Shown piece by piece: positions 25,949-34,909 of a DNA stretch of 64,000 nucleotides (position 1 is its first letter; every line of letters begins with the position of its first letter). The DNA comes from JBOGXA01 sp050694175. Its GTDB lineage: Bacteria; Actinomycetota; CADDZG01; WHSQ01. The notes beneath the pieces are model-generated. The model made no database searches, was not told the DNA's origin, and worked only from the letters and a program-made list of their open reading frames with translations. The translations under genes were made by a program, and so were the position numbers. The stretch covers positions 124,001 to 188,000 of the forward strand of contig JBOGXA010000002.1 of assembly GCA_050694175.1 (NCBI GenBank). Direction: 5' to 3'.

Positions 25949-27325
25949 ATGACGATCACACCGCAGGCGGTCGCCCGGCGCGCCCACGCGGCTCCACAGC
26001 CTTACGGGTACCCGAGTCCGAGCGCCTTCGTTGAGCCCGATCCCCGGCGGCTCCCCGGCTACCGCGACGTGACGGGGGCCGAGTGGCGGAGCCCGAAGTG
26101 GCAGCGCCAGCACACCGTCAAGTCGGTCGCCGGCCTTCTCAAGGTGTTCGGCGACGCGTGGCCGGCCGACCTCGCCGAGTCCGTGGTGCGCGACCAGCAG
26201 GAGCGGGCCACGATGTCGATGCTGATTCCGCCCCAGATGCTCAACACCATGAACGAGCGCGACCTGTGGGCCGACCCGATCCGCCGGTACATGATCCCGG
26301 CGTTAGCAGACCGTGACCCCGAGTGGCCGAGCCACCCGCTGGCCGAGCGCGACAGCCTGCACGAAGCCGACATGTGGGCCGTCGAGGGGCTTACACACAG
26401 GTACCCGACCAAGGTCCTCGCCGAGCTGCTGGCGACCTGTCCGCAGTACTGCGGACACTGCACGCGCATGGATCTGGTGGGTAACAGCACCCCGCTGGTG
26501 ATCAAACAACGCTTCGAGTTGAAGCAGAAGGACCGCTACGACGCCATCATCAAGTACCTGGAGCAGACGCCGAGCGTGCGCGATGTCGTCGTCTCCGGCG
26601 GCGATATGGCGAACCTGCCGATCGCGCACCTCGAGTCTTTTGTCGGGCGTCTGCTCGACATCGAGAACATCCGCGACATCCGGCTCGCAACCAAGGGCTT
26701 GATGGGCCTCCCTCAGCACTTCCTCCAGGACGACGTGCTCTCCGGGCTCGAGCGGCTGGCGCGCAAGGCCGTCGCCAGGGGAGTCGACCTTGCCGTGCAC
26801 ACGCACGTCAACCACGCCAACTCACTGACGCCTCTCGTCGCCGAAGTCGTACAGAAACTGCACGACATGGGCTTCCGGGACGTGCGCAATCAGGGCGTGC
26901 TCATGCGCGGAGTCAACGACTCGCAGCAGGCCCTGCTCGACCTGTGCTTCACGCTCCTCGATCATGTCAAGGTCATGCCCTATTACTTCTACATGTGCGA
27001 CATGATCCCCAACTCCGAGCACTGGCGGACGTCTGTCGCCGAGGCACAACGCTTGCAGCACGCAATCATGGGCTACCTCCCCGGCTTCGCGACGCCGCGC
27101 ATCGTGTGCGACGTCCCGTTCGTTGGCAAGCGCTGGGTCCATCAGGTCGAGGACTACGACCGTGTGCGAGGGATCTCGTTCTGGACCAAGAACTACCGCA
27201 CGGGAATCGAGTACGACGATCCCGAGGCCCTCGTCAGACGTTACGAGTACTACGATCCGATCGACACGCTTCCCGTAGAGGGGCAGGAGTACTGGAGGGA
27301 ACGCGCCCAGAAACTGACCGCGTAG
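25949..27325 (+). CDS. kamA: Lysine 2,3-aminomutase (KamA family radical SAM/PLP enzyme)
   Basis: 458 residues. Converts L-lysine to beta-lysine (3,6-diaminohexanoate). The radical SAM cluster motif is CPQYCGHC with Cys164, Cys168 and Cys171. The two aspartates that in clostridial KamA hold the epsilon-amino group of lysine are conserved in context: Asp351 (FYMCDMIPNSEH) and Asp388 (VCDVPFVGK). The PLP lysine is probably Lys394, in a VPFVGK context instead of the PGGGGK loop of the clostridial enzyme. GAAGGAG precedes the ATG. First gene of a seven-gene operon; there is no beta-lysine acetyltransferase (ablB) beside it, so osmolyte synthesis is unlikely. Confidence 0.87.
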   Translation: MTITPQAVARRAHAAPQPYGYPSPSAFVEPDPRRLPGYRDVTGAEWRSPKWQRQHTVKSVAGLLKVFGDAWPADLAESVVRDQQERATMSMLIPPQMLNTMNERDLWADPIRRYMIPALADRDPEWPSHPLAERDSLHEADMWAVEGLTHRYPTKVLAELLATCPQYCGHCTRMDLVGNSTPLVIKQRFELKQKDRYDAIIKYLEQTPSVRDVVVSGGDMANLPIAHLESFVGRLLDIENIRDIRLATKGLMGLPQHFLQDDVLSGLERLARKAVARGVDLAVHTHVNHANSLTPLVAEVVQKLHDMGFRDVRNQGVLMRGVNDSQQALLDLCFTLLDHVKVMPYYFYMCDMIPNSEHWRTSVAEAQRLQHAIMGYLPGFATPRIVCDVPFVGKRWVHQVEDYDRVRGISFWTKNYRTGIEYDDPEALVRRYEYYDPIDTLPVEGQEYWRERAQKLTA

Positions 27326-27368
27326 GCTGAAGAAAACAACCCGGCACGACTGACATGGGGGTGAACTG

Positions 27369-28934
27369 ATGGCCGAGAAGTTCAAGATCACGTACTCGAC
27401 GCTGTCCGCGGACAACCCGCAGATGCACAAGAACTATGAAGAGGGGATCGAGACCGCCAGGTCCTGGTTCGGCCGGGACTATCCGTTCTATGTGAACGGC
27501 GATGCCCGAACCAGCGATCGCACCGAGGAGGAGCGATCACCGATCGACAACGACATCCTCATCGGGCGTTTCTCCACGGCGACCGACGCAGACGTCGAAG
27601 ATGCCGTAAAGGCCGCACAGGCTTCGTACGAAGAATGGTCCACCACGCCGTGGCGGGAACGGGTGGAGATCATGGGTCGCGCCGCCGAGCTGATCTCCGA
27701 GCGCATCTACGAGCTGTCTGCGCTCGTCGCGGTCGAGGTCGGTAAGAACCGCCTCGAGGCCCTGGGTGAGGTGGAGGAGGCCGCCGACCTCATCCGCTAC
27801 TACTGCAAGCAGATGACAGCCAACGACGGCTTTGCGGTGCCCATGGAGCAGCTCTCGGACACGGAGAAGACCAAGAGCGTCCTGCGCCCCTACGGTGTGT
27901 GGGGGGTAATCAGCCCCTTCAACTTCCCGATCGCCCTATCGGGCGGCCCCGCGGGAGGTGCTCTCGTCGCCGGCAACACCGTCGTGCTCAAGCCCTCCGA
28001 GCAGGGTTACCTCATCGCACTCAAGCTCTACGAGGTCTTCAGGGATGCGGGTGTGCCGTCCGGTGCGTTTCACGTTCTCGTCGGCCCGGGCGAGACCGTG
28101 GGCAACGCCCTCGCCACGCACCCGCACGTCGACGGGCTCACGTTCACCGGGTCCTATGAAGTCGGCATGAAGATCTACAAGAACTTCGCGGTCGACTATC
28201 CGAAGCCGGTGGTAGTCGAGATGGGGGGTAAGAACCCGGCAATCGTAAGCGCCAAAGCCGACCTCGATCTCGCCGCCGACGGCGTCCTGCGGTCGGCCTA
28301 CGGGTACAGCGGGCAGAAGTGCTCCGCATGTTCGCGTGTGCTCGTTCAGTCCGACGTCTACGACGACTTCGTAGCCACACTCGTCGACAAGACGAACGAG
28401 GTGAAGGTCGGCAACCCACTCGACAAAGACGTCTATATGGGTCCCGTCATCGACTCGGAGGCGGTGAAGCGCTTCGAGAACGCCGTCGAGGAGGCGAGGT
28501 CGTCGGGACGCGTACTCGCCGGTGGAGATCGGATTACCGATGGCGCCTTCGGGCGCGGCAACTTCGTGCAGCCGACCGTCGTCGAGGTTCCCACCGACTC
28601 GACCGTATGGCGCAATGAGCTGTTCGTCCCGTTCGTTGCCGTGTCGAAGGTGGATTCGCTACCAGAGGCCCTTAACGAAGCCAACAACACGCCCTACGGC
28701 CTCACAGCCGGCTTCTACTCCGAGGAGAGGGGTGAGATCGACTTCTTCCTACAGGAGATCGAGGCGGGGGTGGTGTACATCAACCGGCGCGCCGGCGCGA
28801 CCACCGGCGCGTGGCCGGGGGTCCAGCCCTTCGGGGGGTGGAAAGGCTCGGGGTCCAGCGGCAAGGCAGGTGGGGGTCTCTACTACGTCCAGCTCTACAT
28901 GCGGGAGCAGAGTCAGACGATCGTCGAGGGCTGA
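27369..28934 (+). CDS. Aldehyde dehydrogenase of the P5C dehydrogenase (PruA/RocA) type
   Basis: 521 residues. NAD(P)-dependent oxidation of an amino-aldehyde to the acid. The catalytic Cys lies in YSGQKCSACSR and the general base Glu in VVVEMGGKNP; the N-terminal KNYEEGIETARSWFGRDYPFYVNG region and C-terminal KAGG segment match 1-pyrroline-5-carboxylate dehydrogenases. In this operon the likely substrate is 3-amino-6-oxohexanoate, the product of epsilon-transamination of beta-lysine, which cyclises to a five-membered pyrroline like the normal PruA substrate. GGGGTGA lies just before the ATG. Ordinary proline catabolism is the alternative, but no PutA/ProDH gene is near. Confidence 0.88.
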   Translation: MAEKFKITYSTLSADNPQMHKNYEEGIETARSWFGRDYPFYVNGDARTSDRTEEERSPIDNDILIGRFSTATDADVEDAVKAAQASYEEWSTTPWRERVEIMGRAAELISERIYELSALVAVEVGKNRLEALGEVEEAADLIRYYCKQMTANDGFAVPMEQLSDTEKTKSVLRPYGVWGVISPFNFPIALSGGPAGGALVAGNTVVLKPSEQGYLIALKLYEVFRDAGVPSGAFHVLVGPGETVGNALATHPHVDGLTFTGSYEVGMKIYKNFAVDYPKPVVVEMGGKNPAIVSAKADLDLAADGVLRSAYGYSGQKCSACSRVLVQSDVYDDFVATLVDKTNEVKVGNPLDKDVYMGPVIDSEAVKRFENAVEEARSSGRVLAGGDRITDGAFGRGNFVQPTVVEVPTDSTVWRNELFVPFVAVSKVDSLPEALNEANNTPYGLTAGFYSEERGEIDFFLQEIEAGVVYINRRAGATTGAWPGVQPFGGWKGSGSSGKAGGGLYYVQLYMREQSQTIVEG

Positions 28935-28935
28935 C

Positions 28936-30246
28936 GTGCCGGCCGCGTACGACGAACTGGCCGCGGTCGTCGAACCGCGCGTCACCGGGGAGGTGCCCGG
29001 GCCGAACGCGCGCATGGCGATCGAGAGCGATCGCGAGGTGACGTCGCCGTCGCTGCCGCGTGCCTATGAGTTCGTGCCCGCGCGCGGCGCCGGAGCGGTC
29101 CTCGAGGACGTCGACGGAAACGTGTTCCTCGACTTCAATGCTGGCATCGCGGTGTGCTCGACGGGACACGCACATCCAGACGTGACCGAGGCAATTGCCG
29201 ATCAGGCTGCCCGTCTCCTTCACTATTCCGCGTCCGACTTCTATCTGCCCATCTATGCCGAGATGTGCAGGCGGCTGGACTCGATCGCACCGATGTCCGG
29301 TCCGGCGAGGTCGTTTCTGACGAACTCCGGGACCGAAGCCGTCGAGGCGGCCATCAAGCTGGCCAGGTACGCCACACACCGGGGGTACGTGATCGGCTTC
29401 TTCGGCTCCTTCCACGGCCGTTCCTATGGAAGCGTCTCCGTCACCGCGTCGAGTGCGAAGTACAAGAGGGGGTTCGGCCCAATGCTTCCCGGGGTCGTCC
29501 ACGCGCCCTATGCGGACTCCCTGTACTCGTACACGGACGGTGCAGACGCGTCGGGTTACATCGAGAACATCCTCTTCAAACGACTCGTGCCGCCCGACGA
29601 GGTGGCGGCGATCATCTTCGAGCCCGTGCTCGGCGAGGGCGGATATGTGGTGCCGCAGCAGGCCTGGGTTCGAGGCCTTCGCGATCTGTGCGACCAGCAC
29701 GGGATACTCCTGGTCGCCGACGAGGTGCAGAGTGGCATGGGCCGCACGGGAAAGATGTGGGCGATCGAGCATTTCGAGGTCGAGCCGGACATCATCCTGT
29801 CCGGGAAGGGGATCGCCAGCGGCCTGCCGCTGGGGGCTATGACCGCCCGCTCTGAGCTGATGAAATGGGAGCCGGGCGCACACGGCTCGACGTACGGCGG
29901 CAATCCGGTCGCCTGTGCCGCGGGCCTGGTAACAATCGACCTCATCGAGAAGGAGCTGATCGCGAACGCCGACGCCGTCGGCGCTCAGCTGCGCGAGGGC
30001 CTCGCCCCGCTGACGGATCACCACGTCGTGACCGATGTGCGCGGTCTCGGGCTCATGATCGGCATCGAGTTCTCGTCGGAGGAGATCGCCGACCGAGTGG
30101 AGACCGAATGCTTCCGGAGGGGGCTCCTCGTCCTCCGGGCGGGGGACAGGGCGATCCGCATGTCTCCGCCCCTCGTGATCAACTCCGCCCAGGCGACCAC
30201 CGGTCTGCGCATCTTCAGAGAGGTCGTCGGGCTAGTAAATGGGTAG
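28936..30246 (+). CDS. Class III (omega) aminotransferase, GabT-like
   Basis: 436 residues, PLP fold type I. The PLP lysine lies in DIILSGKGIASGLPLGAM; FLTNSGTEAVEAAIKLARY and DEVQSGMGRTGKM are class III blocks. GabT-type enzymes act on terminal amino groups, so removal of the epsilon-amino group of beta-lysine to 2-oxoglutarate is the inferred role. The GTG start lies one base after the aldehyde dehydrogenase stop; the gene overlaps the next by eight bases. Confidence 0.88.
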   Translation: MPAAYDELAAVVEPRVTGEVPGPNARMAIESDREVTSPSLPRAYEFVPARGAGAVLEDVDGNVFLDFNAGIAVCSTGHAHPDVTEAIADQAARLLHYSASDFYLPIYAEMCRRLDSIAPMSGPARSFLTNSGTEAVEAAIKLARYATHRGYVIGFFGSFHGRSYGSVSVTASSAKYKRGFGPMLPGVVHAPYADSLYSYTDGADASGYIENILFKRLVPPDEVAAIIFEPVLGEGGYVVPQQAWVRGLRDLCDQHGILLVADEVQSGMGRTGKMWAIEHFEVEPDIILSGKGIASGLPLGAMTARSELMKWEPGAHGSTYGGNPVACAAGLVTIDLIEKELIANADAVGAQLREGLAPLTDHHVVTDVRGLGLMIGIEFSSEEIADRVETECFRRGLLVLRAGDRAIRMSPPLVINSAQATTGLRIFREVVGLVNG

Positions 30247-31156
30247 CAAGGTCGCCACGATGCGCGACGCGGTCGCCGGCCTCGTGCGCGACGGCGACAC
30301 AGTCGCGATCGAGGGCTTCACCCATCTCATCTGCTTCGCCGCAGGCCACGAGATTATCCGGCAGGATCGCCGCGACCTGACGCTGTGCCGGCTCACCCCC
30401 GACGTCGTGTACGACCAGATGATCGGAGCGGGAGTCGCGTCCAAGCTTGTGTTCTCGTGGCTCGGGAACCCCGGGGTGGGATCGCTCCACGCGATCCGCA
30501 GGCGGGTCGAACGCGCCGACCCCGCACCTCTCGACATCGAGGAGTACAGCCACTTCGGAATGGTGTCGCGCTACGTCGCCGGAGCCTCGGGTTTGCCGTT
30601 CATGCCGCTCCGCAGCTACTTCGCGAGCGATTTGCCCAAGGCAAACGGACGGATCGTCCCCATCGAGTCGCCCTACGGCGACGAGACCGTCTACGCGGTG
30701 CCCCCGCTGAGGCCGGATGTCGCCATCGTGCACACACAGCGGGCCGACGCCGGCGGCAACGCACAGATCTGGGGATTTCTCGGTTGCCAAAAGGAAGCCG
30801 CCTTCGCGGCCGAGCGAGTGATCGTCGTGTGCGAGGAGATCGTCGATTCGTCCGTGATCCGCGCCGACCCCAACCGCACCGTGATCCCGGGGCTGATCGT
30901 TGACGCGGTGGTCGAGGAGCCACGCGGGTGCCACCCTTCGTTCGCGCAGGGCTACTACGACCGGGACAACCGCTTCTACGTCGAATGGGACGCCGTCAGC
31001 CGCGACTCCGAGAGGCTCGAGTCATGGCTGAAGGAATGGGTGCACGGGTGCGAGTCGCATGCGGAGTACGTCGACAAGCTCGGAGAGCGCCGGTGGAAAG
31101 AGCTGACGCCGGGGGAGGCGTGGTCGGGGGCGGTCGACTACGGACATTATGGATAG
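30239..31156 (+). CDS. CoA-transferase subunit A (GctA/IpdA-like)
   Basis: 305 residues of the family I CoA-transferase alpha type, longer than PcaI (about 230) and similar to glutaconate CoA-transferase subunit A or IpdA. Recognisable segments are VRDGDTVAIEGFTH near the N-terminus and the CoA-binding core. It overlaps both neighbours by eight bases, so it is made with the B subunit. Proposed role: activation of 3-oxoadipate with CoA from succinyl-CoA or acetyl-CoA. A hydrolase role as in IpdAB is an alternative. Confidence 0.85.
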   Translation: MGSKVATMRDAVAGLVRDGDTVAIEGFTHLICFAAGHEIIRQDRRDLTLCRLTPDVVYDQMIGAGVASKLVFSWLGNPGVGSLHAIRRRVERADPAPLDIEEYSHFGMVSRYVAGASGLPFMPLRSYFASDLPKANGRIVPIESPYGDETVYAVPPLRPDVAIVHTQRADAGGNAQIWGFLGCQKEAAFAAERVIVVCEEIVDSSVIRADPNRTVIPGLIVDAVVEEPRGCHPSFAQGYYDRDNRFYVEWDAVSRDSERLESWLKEWVHGCESHAEYVDKLGERRWKELTPGEAWSGAVDYGHYG

Positions 31157-31910
31157 TTCATACACACCCGCCGAGATGATGATCGTCGCCTCCGCGCGCC
31201 AGCTTGCCAGCGAGCACGTCTGCTTCGTGGGCATCGGCCCCCCGAATATCGCCTGCAACCTCGCGGTGCGCACGGTTGCGCCCGAGCTCGAGCTCGTCTA
31301 CGAGGCGGGGGTGTTCGGATCGAACCCGCAGCGGCTGCCGCTGTCGATCGGGGACCCCACACTCATCACCGGATCCGTGGCCGTCACCAACATGTTCGAG
31401 CTCTTTGCCTATTACCTCCAACGCGGGCTCGTGGACGTCGCCTTTCTAGGCGCGTCGCAGATCGATCGCCGCGGCAACATCAACACGACCGTCATAGGCG
31501 ACTACCGAAAGCCGGTGGTACGGCTGCCCGGCTCGGGAGGGGCATGCGAGATCTCGATCAACGCCCGCAAGGTGTTCGTCATCATGCCTCAGTCGTCCCG
31601 CTCCTTCGTCGAAGAGGTCGATTTCGTCACGAGCCCCGGCCACGTCGAGGGTGGGCGGCCCGAGTCGTGGCCCGGCGGGGGCCCGGAGGTCGTCGTCACG
31701 GGCCATGGTGTGCATCGCTTCGACGACTCGGGCGAGATGTACCTTGCGAGCGTGCATCCTGGAGTTACGGTCGACGAGGTGGTGGCCAACACGGGCTGGG
31801 AGCTATCGATCGCAGGCGATCTCGAGACCACCCCGCCCCCGAGCGAGCTGGAGCTGAGCCTCGTTCGCGACCGACTCGATCCCGATGGCATCTACACCCG
31901 GGGCAGATGA
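31149..31910 (+). CDS. CoA-transferase subunit B (GctB-like)
   Basis: 253 residues. The segment LVYEAGVFGSNP places a glutamate at residue 52, the position of the catalytic Glu54 of glutaconate CoA-transferase that forms the glutamyl-CoA thioester, so transferase rather than hydrolase chemistry is supported. Partner of the preceding gene. The ATGA overlap couples it to the second aminotransferase. Confidence 0.87.
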   Translation: MDSSYTPAEMMIVASARQLASEHVCFVGIGPPNIACNLAVRTVAPELELVYEAGVFGSNPQRLPLSIGDPTLITGSVAVTNMFELFAYYLQRGLVDVAFLGASQIDRRGNINTTVIGDYRKPVVRLPGSGGACEISINARKVFVIMPQSSRSFVEEVDFVTSPGHVEGGRPESWPGGGPEVVVTGHGVHRFDDSGEMYLASVHPGVTVDEVVANTGWELSIAGDLETTPPPSELELSLVRDRLDPDGIYTRGR

Positions 31911-33223
31911 GCCGCGTCTTTCCGCGCGTTCTCGGCCGGAACCTTCCGATGGTAGAGCGCGGCGAAGGCGCGCTCGTGTGGGACACCGCGGGCACGCGCT
32001 ACATCGACGCAGCTGGAGGCGCGATCGTCGTGGGCATCGGTCACGGGGACCGCACGGTCATCGACGCCCTCACGCGGCAAGCGAACAAAATCTCCTACAC
32101 CCACGGCACCCAGTTCACCAGTGAGCCCCTCGAGGAGTATGCGGTGCAAGTCGCGCCGCTGCTACCGGTCGACGATGCGCGCATCTATCCCGTGTCGGGA
32201 GGGAGCGAAGCGGTGGAGACCGCCCTCAAAATCGCACGCGCCTATTTCGTCGCCACCGGTCGGGAGTCGCGTCACAAGGTGATCGCCCGGGCCGGTTCGT
32301 ACCACGGGAACACGCGCGGGGCGCTCGACGCGTCCGGACGCGAGACGCTGCGCGCCCCATATGCGCCGTGGCTCGGACGAACTGTGCGGGTGCCGGCGGT
32401 CTACGAGTACCGGTGCACCTTCGAGGAGCACCCGATCGGCTGCGCCGACGCCCACGCCCAGCTCCTCGACAAGACAATCCGGCGTGAGGGCCCGGACACG
32501 GTGGCGTGCTTCATCGCCGAGCCGGTGGTGGGTGCGGCACTCGGGGCGGCGGTGCCGTCGCCGGGCTACTGGGATGCGATCGAGTCGGTATGTCGCGAGC
32601 ATGGCGTGCTCATCATCACCGACGAGGTCATGACGGGATTCGGGCGAACGGGAACGATGTTCGCGTGCGAGCACTGGGGGGTCAGGCCCGACATCGTCGC
32701 GGCCGGCAAGGGCGCGTCGTCCGGCTACTGGCCCTTTGGGTTCGCGGCGTGCTCGAGCGAGATCTTCGAGGCTCTTTCGCGAACGGGTTTCGCGCACGGC
32801 TTCACGTATTCGCACTCGGTGGTCGGCGCGGCCGTAGCGGGGGCCGTTCTCGAGCGGCTGCGCGCCGACGATCTCGTCGCGGCCTCCCGCGAGGTGGGCG
32901 AGATGCTCCTCAAGCTGCTCGCCGAGGCCGTCGGCGAGCATCCCAACGTCGGCGACATCCGCGGCCTCGGCGCAATGATTGGGATCGAGATCGTGGCGGA
33001 CCGTGGCGACAAGACCCCGTTTCCCCGCGACCGTAAGGTTACCGAGCAGCTCCTGCTCGCGGCCCACCAGCGGGGCGTCCTCCTGTACCCATCGACGGGC
33101 GGGGCAAACGGTCGCGACGGCGACGTCGTCATGCTGGGCCCACCGTTCGTGATAACCGAGGATCAGATTCAGGAGGTGGTCGCGACGCTGACCGGGGTCG
33201 TGAGCGACCTCCTGAGCCAATGA
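31907..33223 (+). CDS. Class III aminotransferase, second in the operon (beta-amino acid type candidate)
   Basis: 438 residues. PLP lysine in DIVAAGKGASSGYWP; YPVSGGSEAVETALKIARAY and DEVMTGFGRTGTMFACEHW are class III motifs. It differs clearly from the first aminotransferase of the operon and has the extended family traits (VSGGSEAVE, GYWPFGF) of beta-alanine/omega-amino acid:pyruvate enzymes. Inferred role: transamination of 3-aminoadipate, a beta-amino acid, to 3-oxoadipate. Overlaps both neighbours by four bases. Confidence 0.86.
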   Translation: MSRVFPRVLGRNLPMVERGEGALVWDTAGTRYIDAAGGAIVVGIGHGDRTVIDALTRQANKISYTHGTQFTSEPLEEYAVQVAPLLPVDDARIYPVSGGSEAVETALKIARAYFVATGRESRHKVIARAGSYHGNTRGALDASGRETLRAPYAPWLGRTVRVPAVYEYRCTFEEHPIGCADAHAQLLDKTIRREGPDTVACFIAEPVVGAALGAAVPSPGYWDAIESVCREHGVLIITDEVMTGFGRTGTMFACEHWGVRPDIVAAGKGASSGYWPFGFAACSSEIFEALSRTGFAHGFTYSHSVVGAAVAGAVLERLRADDLVAASREVGEMLLKLLAEAVGEHPNVGDIRGLGAMIGIEIVADRGDKTPFPRDRKVTEQLLLAAHQRGVLLYPSTGGANGRDGDVVMLGPPFVITEDQIQEVVATLTGVVSDLLSQ

Positions 33224-34758
33224 GCTCCACGCTATTCGCCGGCGGACTGGTGCGGACGCTCGACGGTGACGGGGTCGCGGATTGGGTACTTGTCGAGGAT
33301 CGGGTGATCGTCGGAACCGGCCCGCGTGACGACCTTCCCGACGCCGATCGCATCATCTACCTCGACGGCATGACACTCGTCCCCGCGTTCTGCGACGGGC
33401 ACGTCCACCTTCCGGCGACGGGGCTCTACGAGGCCGGGCTCGACTTCCGCGGTGAGGCCTCGGCCGCTACGATCCTCGACGCGTACCGGGGGCGCGCGGA
33501 AAAGGGGCCGTGGATGATCTTCGGGGGAAACTTCGAAGACCCCCTCGACCGTCCGCTGTCCCGTCGCGACCTCGACGCCGCGGTGGGGGAGCGCCATGCG
33601 CTTCTCGCCCGCGCCGACATGCACTCGTGCATCGTGTCGACAACGCTCCTGCGCGAGCTCGACGTCTCCGGCCTCGAGGGCGTCGATGTCGTCGACGGGG
33701 TGCCCACCGGTTACCTGCGAGAGAAGGCGGCCGCGACTGCATGGCGCTGGTTCGACGCGAACCTTCCGCGCGACCAGGCGAAGGACGCGATCAAGGCCGC
33801 GGTGCGGCGCGCCTATTCGAAGGGCGTGGGTAGCGTCAACGAGATGCACGTCGTCGAGTGGCGCGGGTGGGAATCGCTCCATGTGTTGCGCGACGTCGCC
33901 CGTGAGGTCGCCCTCGATATCCGCCCGTGCGTCGCCATTGCCGACGTCGCCGCGATCAGAGAGCTGGATCTGCCGCGTATCGGGGGCGACTGGTTCCTCG
34001 ACGGTTCGTTCGGGTCGCACACGGCGTGGCTGACCGAGCCCTACGACCCGCCTCCGCCCCCGGGCTCACCGCCGGCCGGGATCGCGTACCGGACCGACCG
34101 CGAGGTGCTCGAGTTCTTCACCGCCGCGCAGACGGCCGGGTTGCAGGCGGGTGTGCACGCGATCGGCGATGCGGCGATAGAGCAAGCGATCGCAGCGTGG
34201 GAGGCCGTGGCGAATCGGGCAGGCGTCGAAGCCGTCCGCGCGCCTCGCCACCGCATCGAGCACTTCGAGTGCGCGAGCGACGATCACATCGCCCGGGCCG
34301 CCCACCTCGGTCTCGCTGCGAGCGTCCAACCTGCGTTCGACCATTACTGGGGCGGCGAAGACGGCCTCTACGCACGCCGGATGGGGTGGGAGCGAGCGTC
34401 GACCATGAACCGGTTCAAGTCGATGATCGATGCCGGGCTCGTGGTGGGGGCCGGCTCAGACTCGACCGTCACACCGCTCGATCCGTTCCTGCAGATGGCG
34501 TCCCTGCGCGCCCACCACCTGCCATCGGAAAGAATCGACGGCGTCACCGCGTTGCGTCTCCACACAGCCGGTTCTCAGGCCCTCACATGCAGCGAGCAGG
34601 AGCTCGGCACCCTCGCTCCCGGCATGGGCGCGGACATGGCATTGCTCGACCGGGATCCGGTGGAGTCCGACGTCGACTCGCTGCTCGCGTCGGAGGTCGC
34701 CGGCACGTGGGTCGGCGGGGTGCGGGTGTGGCCCCCGGAGGCGGCGGAAGGCGAGTAG
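33220..34758 (+). CDS. Amidohydrolase 3 (YtcJ-like) family protein
   Basis: 512 residues of metal-dependent amidohydrolase. The N-terminal beta sandwich leads to FCDGHVHLPA (metal HxH), later HAIGDAAIEQ, HRIEHFECAS and GAGSDSTVTPLDP (metal Asp), the normal YtcJ-like set. It is the last gene of the kamA operon (ATGA overlap). It might release lysine or beta-lysine from N-acylated forms, or hydrolyse a lactam of an intermediate; the sequence does not decide. Confidence 0.88.
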   Translation: MSSTLFAGGLVRTLDGDGVADWVLVEDRVIVGTGPRDDLPDADRIIYLDGMTLVPAFCDGHVHLPATGLYEAGLDFRGEASAATILDAYRGRAEKGPWMIFGGNFEDPLDRPLSRRDLDAAVGERHALLARADMHSCIVSTTLLRELDVSGLEGVDVVDGVPTGYLREKAAATAWRWFDANLPRDQAKDAIKAAVRRAYSKGVGSVNEMHVVEWRGWESLHVLRDVAREVALDIRPCVAIADVAAIRELDLPRIGGDWFLDGSFGSHTAWLTEPYDPPPPPGSPPAGIAYRTDREVLEFFTAAQTAGLQAGVHAIGDAAIEQAIAAWEAVANRAGVEAVRAPRHRIEHFECASDDHIARAAHLGLAASVQPAFDHYWGGEDGLYARRMGWERASTMNRFKSMIDAGLVVGAGSDSTVTPLDPFLQMASLRAHHLPSERIDGVTALRLHTAGSQALTCSEQELGTLAPGMGADMALLDRDPVESDVDSLLASEVAGTWVGGVRVWPPEAAEGE

Positions 34759-34773
34759 CGGTGCGGCCCAACG

Positions 34774-34842
34774 CGTCGAGCGTTCACTTGACCCTTCATT
34801 ACGTGGTCAAACGCACGCTCGACGGGAGCGCCCCTCCCGTCG
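34774..34842 (+). terminator. Two consecutive strong hairpins after the kamA operon
   Basis: Hairpin 1 pairs CGTCGAGCGT (34774-34783) with ACGCTCGACG (34815-34824) and, inside it, TTGACC (34788-34793) with GGTCAA (34805-34810). Hairpin 2 pairs GACGGGAG (34821-34828) with CTCCCGTC (34834-34841), sharing four bases with hairpin 1, so the two can be alternatives. No U-tract follows. It sits between the amidohydrolase stop and the HAD gene; terminator, attenuator or processing site. Confidence 0.5.
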
Positions 34843-34909
34843 CAGGCAAGTCGGCTACGCTGCTGAAGCCGCCGCCGATTCTCCAGAGATTCTCCAAAGG
34901 GGTGATTTC

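Noticed and set aside
28522..28935. Longer aminotransferase starting inside the aldehyde dehydrogenase gene
   Set aside because: The N-terminal extension is a frame shadow; GTG 28936 gives the family N-terminus.
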